Part shown: positions 36,024-44,920 of the stretch, one piece after another
Numbering within the stretch: position 1 is the first letter of the stretch
How the letters are laid out: every line of letters begins with the position of its first letter
Source of the DNA: Streptomyces ferrugineus
Lineage (GTDB): Bacteria > Actinomycetota > Actinomycetes > Streptomycetales > Streptomycetaceae
NCBI RefSeq assembly: GCF_015160855.1
Contig: NZ_CP063373.1
Span: 2,604,001-2,668,000, forward strand
Direction: 5' to 3'
Length of the DNA: 64,000 bases
Program-made: the position numbers and the translations under genes
The notes under the pieces: model-generated
Told to the model about the DNA's origin: nothing
The model's input: only the letters and a program-made list of their open reading frames with translations
The model's database searches: none

Positions 36024-37016
36024 ATGCGCCGCAAGGCCAGTCTGATCCTGCTCGCCCTCGCCGTGTTCTTCGCGGCCCTGTCCCCGCTGCTGCGCTGGTA
36101 CGCCTTCCCGCGCCTGGCCAAGATCCCGGCCGGCCAGTACCAGGACATGGTCCTGGAGGCGAAGGACGCCACCCTCCTCGACTACGGCACGATGCAGGCC
36201 CGCAAGGTCCCCAAGGTCACCATCGTGCAGACCCTCAAGGGCAACGTCGAGGAGTCGGAGAAGATCGAGAAGACGGCCGGGAAGGACGTGGTCGTCTGGG
36301 ACGGCCTGTCCTACGTCGTCGGCCCCGACGGCAAGATGGTCTCCAAGATCCCCGAGCGCTACATCTTCGACGCCCACACCCAGGAACCCGTCCACGCCAC
36401 CGGCGAGATGGTCGACGGCGACCCGGTGAAGCGGGGCGGCATCGAGTTCAAGTGGCCGTTCCTGACGGAGAAACGCGACTACGAGTACTTCGACGCCCAG
36501 GCGCGCGTCACCGCCCCCATCCACTACAAGGGCACCCGGAACTTCCGCGGCGTCGACGTCTACTACTTCGAGCAGACCATCCCCTGGACCAAGGTCGGGT
36601 TCCCCAGGACGATGCCGGTCGAGGGCATCACCCCGGAGTCGGTCGCCAAGACCGGCACGACCCGCTGGTACACCACGGTCCGCAAGTTCTGGGTCGAGCC
36701 CCTCACCGGCGCCCCCGTCTACGGCGAGGAGATCCACAAGGAGGAACTGCGCGGCGGCACCCTGCTCGGCGGCCGCGACAAGGTGACGGCGTTCGCGGGC
36801 CACGTGAAGATGCGCGAGGACTACATCGACCACACCGTGAACCTGGTCAAGTCCAACCGCACCCTGGTCCTGCTGATGACGTCGTACCTGCCCTGGGGCT
36901 TCCTGACCCTGGGCACCCTGCTCCTCGCCCTGTCCCTCTACCTGGAGGCCCGCAGCCGCCGCCCCCGCGACCCGGCACCCGCGAAGGACACCGAGCCCGA
37001 GCCGGTCAGCGCCTGA
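36024..37016 (+). CDS. DUF3068 membrane protein
   Basis: A 330-residue protein with one helix at each end: an N-terminal signal-anchor (about 5-25) and a C-terminal helix (about 282-306, LVLLMTSYLPWGFLTLGTLLLAL). The 250 residues between would lie outside the membrane. They are beta-rich, with YQDMVLEAKDATLLDYG, RYIFDAHTQEPVHATGE and YYFEQTIPW as family-like blocks. Databases often label such proteins PorA-like, but no porin function is supported by sequence. GGGAGGGAGG precedes the ATG. Its last 11 bases overlap the convergent hrpB end. Confidence 0.82.
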   Translation: MRRKASLILLALAVFFAALSPLLRWYAFPRLAKIPAGQYQDMVLEAKDATLLDYGTMQARKVPKVTIVQTLKGNVEESEKIEKTAGKDVVVWDGLSYVVGPDGKMVSKIPERYIFDAHTQEPVHATGEMVDGDPVKRGGIEFKWPFLTEKRDYEYFDAQARVTAPIHYKGTRNFRGVDVYYFEQTIPWTKVGFPRTMPVEGITPESVAKTGTTRWYTTVRKFWVEPLTGAPVYGEEIHKEELRGGTLLGGRDKVTAFAGHVKMREDYIDHTVNLVKSNRTLVLLMTSYLPWGFLTLGTLLLALSLYLEARSRRPRDPAPAKDTEPEPVSA

Positions 37017-39579
37017 GCCGGGCGTTGGTGTGCCGGGTCGGCTCGGCGGTGGCGGGATCCTCCGGCCACGGATGCCTGGGATAGCGGCCGCGCAACTCCG
37101 CCCGTACGCCCTTGTAACCGTCCTTCCAGAAGGACGCGAGGTCTGCGGTGACGGCCGCGGGCCGCCCGGCGGGGGAGAGCAGATGGACGAGGAGCGGCAC
37201 CCCGGCGACGGACGGCGACTCGTGCAGGCCGAACATCTCCTGCAACTTCACGGCGAGCACGGGCTGTTCCGGATTGCCGTAGTCGATCCTGATCCTGGAC
37301 CCGCTCGGTACGGCGATGCGCTCCGGGGCGAGCTCGTCCAGCCGCCCGGCCTCCCCCGAGGCCCACGGCAGCAGCCGGCCCAGCGCCTGCCCGGCGTCGA
37401 TCCGCGCCAGGTCGGCCCGTCGCCGCGCGCGGCTCAGCTCGGGCTCCAGCCATTCGTCCACGCGCGCGTGGAGCGCCTCGTCGGACACATCCGGCCACGG
37501 GGCGCCGAGGTGCAGGCGGAGGAACGCGAGCCGCCCGCGCAGCACGCCGGCGTCGGGGGACCAGCGCAACAGGCCCAGCCCTTCCTGCCGCAGCCCTTCG
37601 AGAAGCGCGTCGCGTACGAGTGCGGGGTCGGCGTCCGCCAAGGGCCGCGCCGCGAGCTCGATCGCCCCGAGCCGCTCGACCCGCCGGGCGACGACGTCCC
37701 CGTCGGCCCAGTGCACCTCCTGGCGCTCGGAGTACAGCGTGGCCGCCGCCGAGCGGGCCATGTCCTCGTCCACCGCGGCGGCGAGCTGCACGCGCGCGTG
37801 CCCCTTGCCGACGGGGCGGTCGGCGACGGCCACGGCGATCCAGGGAGCCCCGCGCAGGGCGGAGCCGTCGGGGAGTTCGGCGCGCGTCCCGGAGGCCATG
37901 AGGCAGGACCCGCCGTCGGCCCTGGCGACCCGCTCGGGGAAGGCGAGGGCGGCGACGAGTCCGACGCGGCTGTCCTCCCCGGCGTCCGTCCGACCCGCAC
38001 CGCCACCCACGGCACCCGGCGAGGCATCGACGTTCACCTCTGTGGAGTGAGGGGCACCGGTGGGCGGGTGGGCGAACTCCGCGGCGACGGCCCGCAGGCG
38101 CCGCACTTCCGCCCGCCACCGCCCCGCGTAGGCGCCACCCCCACGCCGGGCGGCCCGCAACGCACCGGCGAGATCATCCCCGTACTCCCGCGGCGCTTGC
38201 TCACTCAGCAGTGCGACAACCTCCGCGGCCGGGTCCACCCCGACCAACGGAGCCGCGTCCATCAGGGCCCGTCCCAGCCGAGGGTGCAGACCCAGCCGAG
38301 CCAACCGCACGCCTCGCTCGGTCGCCCGCCCCGCGGAGTCCACCGCGCCGACTCCAGCGAGAGCGTCCCGCGCCGCCGCCATCGCCCCGGCCGGCGGCGG
38401 ATCCAGCAGCGCAAGACCGGTCGCCTCCGGATCGCCCCAGCAGGACGCCTGCAACGCGAACGCCGTCAGGTCGGCCACCTTGATCTCCGGCGACGGGAAG
38501 CGCGGCAGACGCGTGTCCTCGGCCTCCGCCCAGCAGCGGTAGACCGCGCCCGGCGCCTCACGCCCGGCCCGCCCCGCCCGCTGCCGCCCGGCCGCCTGCG
38601 AGGCCCGCACCGTCGTCAGCGCGCTCAGCCCGCGCGCGTGGTCGACACGAGGCTCGCGCGCGAGGCCGGAGTCGACGACCACCCGCACCCCGGGAACCGT
38701 CACCGACGACTCCGCCACGGACGTCGCCAGCACCACCCGGCGCCGCTCCCCGCCGGCCAGCACCGCGTCCTGCACGGCCGCCGGGGCCCGCCCGTGCACC
38801 TGAAGCACCTCGGCGTCCCCGAGATCCCCCAGCTGTCCGGCCACCCGCGCGATCTCACCCACGCCGGGCAGGAAGCACAGCACGTCCCCGGCCCGCTCGG
38901 TCAGCGCCCGCCGCACCACCGACGCCACATGCGTCAGCAGCGCCGGGTCGACCCGCATGCCGTGCGGCGGGCGTACCGGGCGCGGCGGCGGCGCCCACAC
39001 CACCTCCACGGGATGCGAGGCGCCCGCCGCCTCGACCACCGGCGCGTCACCCAGCAGCCGCGCCCACCCCTGCGCGTCCGTCGTCGCCGAAGCGGCCAGC
39101 AGCCGCAGTTCCGGCCGCAGCGTCTGGCGTACGTCCCACAGGAACGCCGCCACCGTGTCCGCGTCCAGATGACGCTCGTGGCACTCGTCGAGGACCACGA
39201 CGTCCACGCCCGCGAGCTCCGGGTCGCGCTGCAGGCGCTGGAGCAGCACACCGGTCGTGACGACCTCCACGCGCGCGTGGCGCCCGACGACCCGCTCGCC
39301 GCGCACGGTGTAGCCGACGCTTCCGCCGACCTTCTCGCCCAGCAGCCACGCCATCCGCCGAGCCGCCGCCCGCGCCGCGATCCGCCGGGGCTCGGCGACC
39401 ACGACGCGCCGCGCGGGCCCCTCGCCGAGCAGCCCCGCCAGCGCGAGCGGCACCAGCGTCGTCTTGCCGGTGCCGGGCGGCGCGACGAGCACCGCGGTGC
39501 CGTGCGCCTCCAGGGCGTCGGTCAGACCGGGCAGGGCGCCGCGTACGGGCAGCGCGTCCAGGGCGTCGTAACGGATCAC
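37006..39579 (-). CDS. hrpB: ATP-dependent helicase HrpB
   Basis: An 857-residue DExH-box RNA helicase. Motif I is APPGTGKTT (about 32-40), motif Ia VVVAEPRRIAARAAARRMA, motif II DECHERH, motif III SATTD. Motifs V and VI lie in LATSVAESSVTVPGVRVVVDSG and ASQAAGRQRAGRAGR. The HrpB-specific C-terminal domain, which ends with WPEDPATAEPTRHTNARLRR, is present in full. The GTG start at 39579 is 4 bp after the methyltransferase stop, so these form an operon. The biological role of HrpB is unclear in most bacteria. Assignment to the family is firm. Confidence 0.95.
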   Translation of the reverse strand: MIRYDALDALPVRGALPGLTDALEAHGTAVLVAPPGTGKTTLVPLALAGLLGEGPARRVVVAEPRRIAARAAARRMAWLLGEKVGGSVGYTVRGERVVGRHARVEVVTTGVLLQRLQRDPELAGVDVVVLDECHERHLDADTVAAFLWDVRQTLRPELRLLAASATTDAQGWARLLGDAPVVEAAGASHPVEVVWAPPPRPVRPPHGMRVDPALLTHVASVVRRALTERAGDVLCFLPGVGEIARVAGQLGDLGDAEVLQVHGRAPAAVQDAVLAGGERRRVVLATSVAESSVTVPGVRVVVDSGLAREPRVDHARGLSALTTVRASQAAGRQRAGRAGREAPGAVYRCWAEAEDTRLPRFPSPEIKVADLTAFALQASCWGDPEATGLALLDPPPAGAMAAARDALAGVGAVDSAGRATERGVRLARLGLHPRLGRALMDAAPLVGVDPAAEVVALLSEQAPREYGDDLAGALRAARRGGGAYAGRWRAEVRRLRAVAAEFAHPPTGAPHSTEVNVDASPGAVGGGAGRTDAGEDSRVGLVAALAFPERVARADGGSCLMASGTRAELPDGSALRGAPWIAVAVADRPVGKGHARVQLAAAVDEDMARSAAATLYSERQEVHWADGDVVARRVERLGAIELAARPLADADPALVRDALLEGLRQEGLGLLRWSPDAGVLRGRLAFLRLHLGAPWPDVSDEALHARVDEWLEPELSRARRRADLARIDAGQALGRLLPWASGEAGRLDELAPERIAVPSGSRIRIDYGNPEQPVLAVKLQEMFGLHESPSVAGVPLLVHLLSPAGRPAAVTADLASFWKDGYKGVRAELRGRYPRHPWPEDPATAEPTRHTNARLRR

Positions 39580-39583
39580 GCTT

Positions 39584-40445
39584 TCAGTCTCGTACGCACA
39601 CGAAGATCGCCGTCCCCGGGATCAGGTTCCCGCGCAGCGGCGACCAGCCGCCCCACTCGGAGGTGTTCCAGGCCGGCCACTCCGGCTCGACCAGGTCCAC
39701 CAGCCGGAAACCCGCCGCCACGACGTCCCGCACCCGGTCGCCCACCGTGCGGTGATGCTCGACGTACACCGCTTCGCCGTCCTCGCCCTGCTCCACGTAC
39801 GGCGTGCGGTCGAAGTAGGAGGCGGCCACGGACAGGCCCTCCGGGCCCGGCTCGTCCGGGAAGGCCCAGCGGATGGGGTGGGTGACCGAGAAGACGAAGC
39901 GCCCGCCGGGCCGTAGCACTCGTCGCACCTCGCGCAGCACCCGCACCGGGTCGGCCACGAACGGCAGCGCGCCGTACGCCGAGCACGCCAGGTCGAACGA
40001 GGCGTCGGCGAAGGGAAGCGCCCCCGCGTCGGCGCACACCAGAGGGAACGCGCCCCCGATCCGCAACGCGTGCTGGAGCTGCCGGTGGGAGAGGTCCAGG
40101 GCGACCGGGCGGGCCCCCTGCGCGGCCAGCCAGCGCGAGCACTGGGCGGCACCGGCGCCGATCTCCAGCACCTCCTTGCCCTTGAGGTCCTCCGACGGGC
40201 CGAGCAACTCGGCCTCCACCTCGTCCAGGCCTTCGGGGCCCCACACGAAGCGGTCGTCGCCGAGGAACGTGCCGTGCTCGATCTGGTACTCGTCGGCGTT
40301 GCGGTCCCACCAGCCCCGGTTGGCCCGGGAACTCTCGGCGACACCGGCCGCTCGCCGCGTGGCCTCGGGTTCGGAGGCGTCGGACGCGATCTCGGGCGAT
40401 ACGGGCTCTTGGATGATCGGCTCCCTCGTCGTACTCTTCCGTCAC
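39584..40445 (-). CDS. Class I SAM methyltransferase, apparent frameshift near the start
   Basis: A methyltransferase of about 287 residues whose Rossmann core is intact: VLEIGAGAAQCSRWL binds SAM, VALDLSHRQLQHAL and FDLACSAYGALPFV follow. Strongly conserved coding sequence continues upstream of the first usable in-frame GTG (40246), including WWDRNADEYQIEHGTFLGDDR, here cited as WWDRNADEYQIEHG. That stretch has no ATG, GTG, TTG or CTG before an in-frame stop. A GTG at 40445 lies in another frame; dropping one C from the CCC at 40423-40425 joins it smoothly. Either a real frameshift or a base-call error is present. If real, translation from 40246 would give a protein lacking about 66 residues. 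It is followed by hrpB. Confidence 0.7.
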
Positions 40446-40792
40446 CTGAATGGCGCGGCCCCTCCCGGCGGTGTCACACAAGGGACTGCCCAAGGCCCAT
40501 GTGGCCTCACAAGACAGGCTTTGTGCCGGGTATGGGGCGATCCGCCCCCGGTGTGCGGCTTCGCGCATTGACCATGTCCGGCTGCCCCCGTATGCTACAA
40601 GTTGCGCTGCGGGCCTGCGCACCTCAGACGTAGCAGGCTGCGCTCGCATCTGTTGTATGTCCCCTCGGTTGTCGAGGCGCCCCACGTTGTTGTGTGGCGC
40701 TTCCTTGGCTGTCCGGCTTCATCAGAGCGAAACGGGCTCCCGGCGTAAGCAGTGCCTACGACTTCAATGTCCGTACCGGAGCCCTTTCCCAC
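40446..40792 (+). other. rpsA upstream region and leader, 347 bp
   Basis: The region carries the rpsA promoter (40568-40596) and a leader of about 190 nt. Upstream is a small stem GGGGCG-ATC... (40534-40548); in the leader GCGCCCCAC (40677-40685) can pair with GTGTGGCGC (40692-40700) bar one mismatch. No gene is seen. The long leader suits autogenous control by ribosomal protein S1. Confidence 0.6.
40568..40596 (+). promoter_or_regulatory. Promoter of rpsA
   Basis: TTGACC (40568-40573), a 17-bp spacer and TATGCT (40591-40596) form an excellent housekeeping-sigma promoter. Transcription would start near 40603. Confidence 0.85.
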
Positions 40793-42289
40793 ATGACGAG
40801 CAGCACCGAGACCACCGCCACCACCCCGCAGGTAGCGGTCAACGACATCGGTAACGAGGAAGCTTTCCTCGCCGCGATCGACGAGACGATCAAGTACTTC
40901 AACGACGGCGACATCGTCGACGGCGTCATCGTGAAGGTCGACCGGGACGAGGTCCTGCTCGACATCGGTTACAAGACCGAAGGTGTCATCCCGAGCCGCG
41001 AGCTCTCGATCAAGCACGACGTCGACCCGAACGAGGTCGTCGCCGTCGGTGACGAGATCGAGGCCCTGGTCCTCCAGAAGGAGGACAAGGAAGGCCGCCT
41101 GATCCTCTCGAAGAAGCGCGCCCAGTACGAGCGTGCCTGGGGCACCATCGAGAAGATCAAGGAAGAGGACGGCATCGTCACCGGTACCGTCATCGAGGTC
41201 GTCAAGGGTGGTCTCATCCTCGACATCGGCCTCCGTGGCTTCCTGCCGGCCTCCCTGGTGGAGATGCGCCGCGTCCGCGACCTCCAGCCCTATGTGGGCA
41301 AGGAGCTCGAGGCGAAGATCATCGAGCTGGACAAGAACCGCAACAACGTGGTCCTGTCCCGCCGTGCCTGGCTGGAGCAGACCCAGTCCGAGGTCCGCCA
41401 GACGTTCCTCACCACCCTGCAGAAGGGTCAGGTCCGCTCCGGCGTGGTCTCCTCGATCGTCAACTTCGGTGCCTTCGTGGACCTGGGTGGCGTCGACGGT
41501 CTGGTCCACGTCTCCGAGCTGTCCTGGAAGCACATCGACCACCCCTCCGAGGTGGTCGAGGTGGGCCAGGAGGTCACCGTCGAGGTCCTGGACGTCGACA
41601 TGGACCGCGAGCGTGTCTCCCTGTCGCTGAAGGCGACCCAGGAAGACCCGTGGCAGCAGTTCGCCCGCACCCACCAGATCGGCCAGGTCGTGCCCGGCAA
41701 GGTCACGAAGCTGGTGCCGTTCGGTGCGTTCGTCCGCGTCGACGAGGGCATCGAGGGTCTGGTGCACATCTCCGAGCTGGCCGAGCGCCACGTGGAGATC
41801 CCGGAGCAGGTCGTCCAGGTCAACGACGAGATCTTCGTCAAGGTCATCGACATCGACCTGGAGCGCCGTCGTATCAGCCTCTCGCTGAAGCAGGCCAACG
41901 AGTCCTTCGGTGCCGACCCGGCCTCGGTCGAGTTCGACCCGACCCTGTACGGCATGGCCGCCTCGTACGACGACCAGGGCAACTACATCTACCCCGAGGG
42001 CTTCGACCCCGAGACCAACGACTGGCTCGAGGGCTACGAGAAGCAGCGCGAGGAGTGGGAGCGCCAGTACGCCGAGGCGCAGCAGCGCTTCGAGCAGCAC
42101 CAGCAGCAGGTCATCAAGTCCCGCGAGGCCGACGCGGCGGCTGCCGCCGAGGGCGGCGACACCGCGGGTGCGGCTCCGGCCGCGGGTGGCGGTTCGTACT
42201 CCTCCGAGGGCGCCGACCAGTCCGGCGCGCTGGCCTCGGACGAGGCGCTTGCCGCGCTGCGCGAGAAGCTCGCCGGCGGCCAGAGCTGA
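40793..42289 (+). CDS. rpsA: 30S ribosomal protein S1
   Basis: A 498-residue RNA-binding ribosomal protein that helps mRNA load on the small subunit. Four S1 domains are evident, starting near residues 38, 125, 210 and 295; each has the pattern G-x-V-x-G-x-V, for example IVDGVIVKVDRDEVLLDIG, RSGVVSSIVNFGAFVDLGG and VPGKVTKLVPFGAFVRVDEG. The tail is Gln/Ala/Ser-rich and acidic, as in actinobacterial S1, which has fewer domains than the six of enteric S1. Codon use is strongly biased towards the commonest codons, as expected for high expression. GGAG stands 12 nt before the ATG. A strong terminator follows. Confidence 0.97.
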   Translation: MTSSTETTATTPQVAVNDIGNEEAFLAAIDETIKYFNDGDIVDGVIVKVDRDEVLLDIGYKTEGVIPSRELSIKHDVDPNEVVAVGDEIEALVLQKEDKEGRLILSKKRAQYERAWGTIEKIKEEDGIVTGTVIEVVKGGLILDIGLRGFLPASLVEMRRVRDLQPYVGKELEAKIIELDKNRNNVVLSRRAWLEQTQSEVRQTFLTTLQKGQVRSGVVSSIVNFGAFVDLGGVDGLVHVSELSWKHIDHPSEVVEVGQEVTVEVLDVDMDRERVSLSLKATQEDPWQQFARTHQIGQVVPGKVTKLVPFGAFVRVDEGIEGLVHISELAERHVEIPEQVVQVNDEIFVKVIDIDLERRRISLSLKQANESFGADPASVEFDPTLYGMAASYDDQGNYIYPEGFDPETNDWLEGYEKQREEWERQYAEAQQRFEQHQQQVIKSREADAAAAAEGGDTAGAAPAAGGGSYSSEGADQSGALASDEALAALREKLAGGQS

Positions 42290-42317
42290 GCCGACGCTCA
42301 CTGAGCAGTAGCTCCTG

Positions 42318-42355
42318 ACTGAGGGGCCGTACCTTTCGGGGTGCGGCCCCTCAGT
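42318..42355 (+). terminator. Terminator of rpsA
   Basis: ACTGAGGGGCCG (42318-42329) pairs with CGGCCCCTCAGT (42344-42355), extended inward by an ACC/GGT pairing around a short loop. It lies 29 bp after the stop. Confidence 0.92.
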
Positions 42356-42444
42356 GTTGCGGTCAAGATCACGGATCTCCCCTCCGGGAATGCCCGTGCC
42401 CGTAAGGGCGTTGTCACGTACGGACACAAGGAGGAGCGGTCACA

Positions 42445-43383
42445 GTGCTTGATCCGCAGGGTTTGTACGCATGGGAGCCGAAGGGCCTCGCCGTCGTCGA
42501 CATGGCGCTCGCCCAGGAGTCGGCCGGTCTTGTCATGCTCTACCACTTCGACGGATACATCGACGCGGGCGAGACCGGCGACCAGATCGTCGACGGCCTC
42601 CTGGACTCACTGCCCCACCAGGTCGTCGCCCGCTTCGACCACGACCGGCTGGTGGACTACCGCGCCCGCCGACCGCTGCTGACGTTCAAGCGCGACCGCT
42701 GGGCCGACTACGAGGTGCCGGCCATCGAGGTGCGGCTGGTGCAGGACGCCACCGGGGCGCCCTTCCTGCTGCTGTCCGGGCCCGAGCCGGACGTGGAGTG
42801 GGAGCGCTTCGCCGCCGCCGTCAAGGAGATCGTGGAGCGGCTCGGGGTGAGGCTGTCGGTGAACTTCCACGGCATCCCCATGGGCGTCCCGCACACCCGC
42901 CCGGTCGGCCTCACCCCGCACGGCAACCGCACCGACCTCGTCCCGGGCCACAGCAGCCCCTTCGACGAGGCGCAGGTGCCCGGCAGCGCCGAGTCCCTCG
43001 TCGAGTACCGGCTGATGGAGTCCGGGCACGACGTGCTGGGCGTCGCCGCGCACGTCCCGCACTACATCGCCCGCTCCCCGTACCCGGACGCGGCCCTGAC
43101 CGTCCTGGAGGCCGTCACGGCGGCGACCGGACTGGTCCTGCCCGGCGTCGCGCACTCCCTGCGCACCGACGCCCACCGCACGCAGAACGAGATCGACCGC
43201 CAGATCCGCGAGGGCGACGAGGAGCTCACCAACCTCGTCGAGGGCCTCGAGCACCAGTACGACGCCATCGCCGGCGCCGAGACCCGCGGCAACATGCTCG
43301 CCGAGCCGGTCGACATCCCCTCGGCGGACGAGATCGGCCGCGAGTTCGAGCGGTTCCTCGCGGAGCGGGAGGGCGACGGCTGA
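42445..43383 (+). CDS. PAC2-family protein
   Basis: A 312-residue protein of the PAC2 family, named for eukaryotic proteasome-assembly chaperones. [25 protein letters not shown] opens the fold, seen as [31 protein letters not shown] and [21 protein letters not shown] are further conserved runs. The acidic C-terminal helices (residues about 250-312) are typical of the actinobacterial branch. Because actinobacteria have proteasomes, a link to them is often assumed but not shown. The GTG at 42445 follows AAGGAGG. It stands between rpsA and coaE on the same strand, with separate promoter signals on either side. Confidence 0.85.
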   Translation: MLDPQGLYAWEPKGLAVVDMALAQESAGLVMLYHFDGYIDAGETGDQIVDGLLDSLPHQVVARFDHDRLVDYRARRPLLTFKRDRWADYEVPAIEVRLVQDATGAPFLLLSGPEPDVEWERFAAAVKEIVERLGVRLSVNFHGIPMGVPHTRPVGLTPHGNRTDLVPGHSSPFDEAQVPGSAESLVEYRLMESGHDVLGVAAHVPHYIARSPYPDAALTVLEAVTAATGLVLPGVAHSLRTDAHRTQNEIDRQIREGDEELTNLVEGLEHQYDAIAGAETRGNMLAEPVDIPSADEIGREFERFLAEREGDG

Positions 43384-43408
43384 GGCGCACCGGTCCCGCC
43401 GGGGGCGC

Positions 43409-43430
43409 TGTCAGTGGCAGGGCCTAAGCT
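43409..43430 (+). promoter_or_regulatory. DNA-damage-type promoter of coaE
   Basis: TGTCAGTGG (43409-43417), 7 bp, then TAAGCT (43425-43430), ending 6 bp before the ATG. This is the better of two copies in the window of the motif likened to RecA-independent, PafBC-type promoters. The gene has no ribosome site, agreeing with a leaderless mRNA. Confidence 0.6.
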
Positions 43431-43436
43431 CGACGC

Positions 43437-44072
43437 ATGCTGAAGGTGGGCCTGACCGGCGGCATCGGTGCCGGTAAGAGCGAGGTGTCGCGGCTGCTCG
43501 TGGAACACGGGGCCGTGTTGATCGACGCGGACCGGATCGCGCGGGAGGTCGTCGCACCGGGCACGCCCGGGCTCGCCGCCGTCGTCGAGGCGTTCGGCGA
43601 GGAGGTGCTCGCCGCGGACGGCAGCCTGGACCGGCCCAAGCTGGGCTCGATCGTCTTCGCCGACGCGGACCGGCTCGCCGTGCTGAACTCGATCGTGCAC
43701 CCCCTCGTCGGCGCCCGCTCCCGTGAGCTGGAGGAGGCCGCCGCCCAGGACGCCGTGGTCATCCACGACGTCCCGCTCCTCACGGAGAACGGCCTCGCGC
43801 CGCTGTACGACGTCGTGGTCGTCGTCGACGCCAGTCCCGGGACCCAGCTCGACCGCCTCGTCCGGCTGCGCGGCATGACCGAGGAGGACGCACGCGCGCG
43901 GATGGCCGCGCAGGCGACGCGGGACAGCCGCCTGGAGATCGCGGACATCGTCATCGACAACGACGTACCGCTGGAAGAGCTCCAGCGGCGCGTGAAGGAC
44001 GTATGGGACGAGCTCGTGCGCAGAGCCCACGGGGCACACCAGGGGCGGCGGTCCCCGTCGCCACAGGAATAG
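43437..44072 (+). CDS. coaE: Dephospho-CoA kinase
   Basis: A 211-residue P-loop kinase for the last step of coenzyme A synthesis, phosphorylating the ribose 3'-hydroxyl of dephospho-CoA. Walker A is [13 protein letters not shown] (residues 5-17). Next come [10 protein letters not shown], which binds the substrate, and the lid region [36 protein letters not shown] is also a family block. Length matches the short catalytic form without the C-terminal GrpB-like domain found in mycobacteria. The tail is Arg/Ser-rich. The leaderless start and the preceding motif suggest co-regulation with DNA repair, perhaps because a repair gene lies downstream in other genomes. Confidence 0.96.
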   Translation: MLKVGLTGGIGAGKSEVSRLLVEHGAVLIDADRIAREVVAPGTPGLAAVVEAFGEEVLAADGSLDRPKLGSIVFADADRLAVLNSIVHPLVGARSRELEEAAAQDAVVIHDVPLLTENGLAPLYDVVVVVDASPGTQLDRLVRLRGMTEEDARARMAAQATRDSRLEIADIVIDNDVPLEELQRRVKDVWDELVRRAHGAHQGRRSPSPQE

Positions 44073-44122
44073 CCGTGCTCCGTTCGTGCGTTGAACCCTC
44101 CCAGTGAGGGAAGGACTCTGCC

Positions 44123-44503
44123 GTGCCCGAGACCAGCGGTTCCACCGGACGTACCCCGGAGACGCATGTCATCGACTTCCGTGCCGCCGAGCAACTGCTG
44201 GCCGCGCGGGATCCGCGGGGCGCGGTGAAGCTGCTGGACGGGGTCATCGCCGCGCACCCGGAGAACACCGCGGCCCGGCTGCTGCGCGCGCGTGCCTTCT
44301 TCGCCGCGGCGCAACTGCGGCCCGCCGAGCTGGAGTTCACCATCGTCCTGGAGCGCGAGCCGGACAACGCGTTCGCGCACTTCGCGCTCGCCCGCACCTA
44401 CGAGCGGCAGGGCCGGCACGACCAGGCCAAGCGCCACTTCCGGCTGGCCGCCGCGCTCGACCCGAACCCCCGGTTCCTGAAGGCGGCGCGGTTCGACGCG
44501 TGA
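44123..44503 (+). CDS. Tetratricopeptide-repeat protein
   Basis: A 126-residue protein with about three TPR units: AEQLLAARDPRGAVKLLDGVIAAHPENTAARLLRA, cited as DPRGAVKLLDGVIAAHPEN, then RPAELEFTIVLEREPDN and HDQAKRHFRLAAALDPNP. Each shows the W/L-G-Y-A-F-A-P spacing of TPR helices. The repeats make a scaffold for protein contacts; no enzyme domain or signal peptide is present. The GTG at 44123 follows GGAAGGA. It lies 50 bp after coaE on the same strand, with a small CCCTC/GAGGG hairpin (44096-44110) between. Partner unknown. Confidence 0.82.
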   Translation: MPETSGSTGRTPETHVIDFRAAEQLLAARDPRGAVKLLDGVIAAHPENTAARLLRARAFFAAAQLRPAELEFTIVLEREPDNAFAHFALARTYERQGRHDQAKRHFRLAAALDPNPRFLKAARFDA

Positions 44504-44525
44504 GCGGCGACTCGGGGTGACGGCC

Positions 44526-44855
44526 CTAGGGGGCGCGGTTCCCCGGCGGTGGCCGGGGCGGGCGGTACTCGGAGGGTGGCCCCTGCGGGCGGTGGGGAAG
44601 GTTCTCGACCGGGGAGTACGGCGGTATGTCGCGGCCCGGCTGGTAGTGCGGGCCTTGGCGGATGTGCCTGAGAACCATCACCATGTCGATCGTGATCACC
44701 AGCCACAGCACCCCGCAGGCCACCGCCCACCCCGGGCGGCCCGCGAGCGCGAACGCGGCGGTGCCGAAGACCGCCCACAGCAGGCCCCACACGCACAGCC
44801 AGAACCGGACCCGCAGCGCACTGCGTGCCGTCGTCGGCTCACTGCCCGTACGCAT
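44526..44855 (-). CDS. DUF6343 family small membrane protein
   Basis: A 109-residue protein. The start MRTGSEPTTARSALRVRFWL is the family pattern. Two membrane helices follow (about 17-38, LCVWGLLWAVFGTAAFALAG, and 42-62, AVACGVLWLVITIDMVMVL), then an exposed tail rich in Pro, Arg and Tyr. GGAGGAG is upstream of the ATG at 44855. It converges on the TPR gene with a 22-bp gap and is divergent from the acyltransferase gene over 65 bp. Function unknown. Confidence 0.8.
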   Translation of the reverse strand: MRTGSEPTTARSALRVRFWLCVWGLLWAVFGTAAFALAGRPGWAVACGVLWLVITIDMVMVLRHIRQGPHYQPGRDIPPYSPVENLPHRPQGPPSEYRPPRPPPGNRAP

Positions 44856-44920
44856 CGGAAATCACCGCTCCTCCTTGAAAAGTACTCCTCGTACTCCTCG
44901 TTCTCCCAGCAGGGGGCCTC

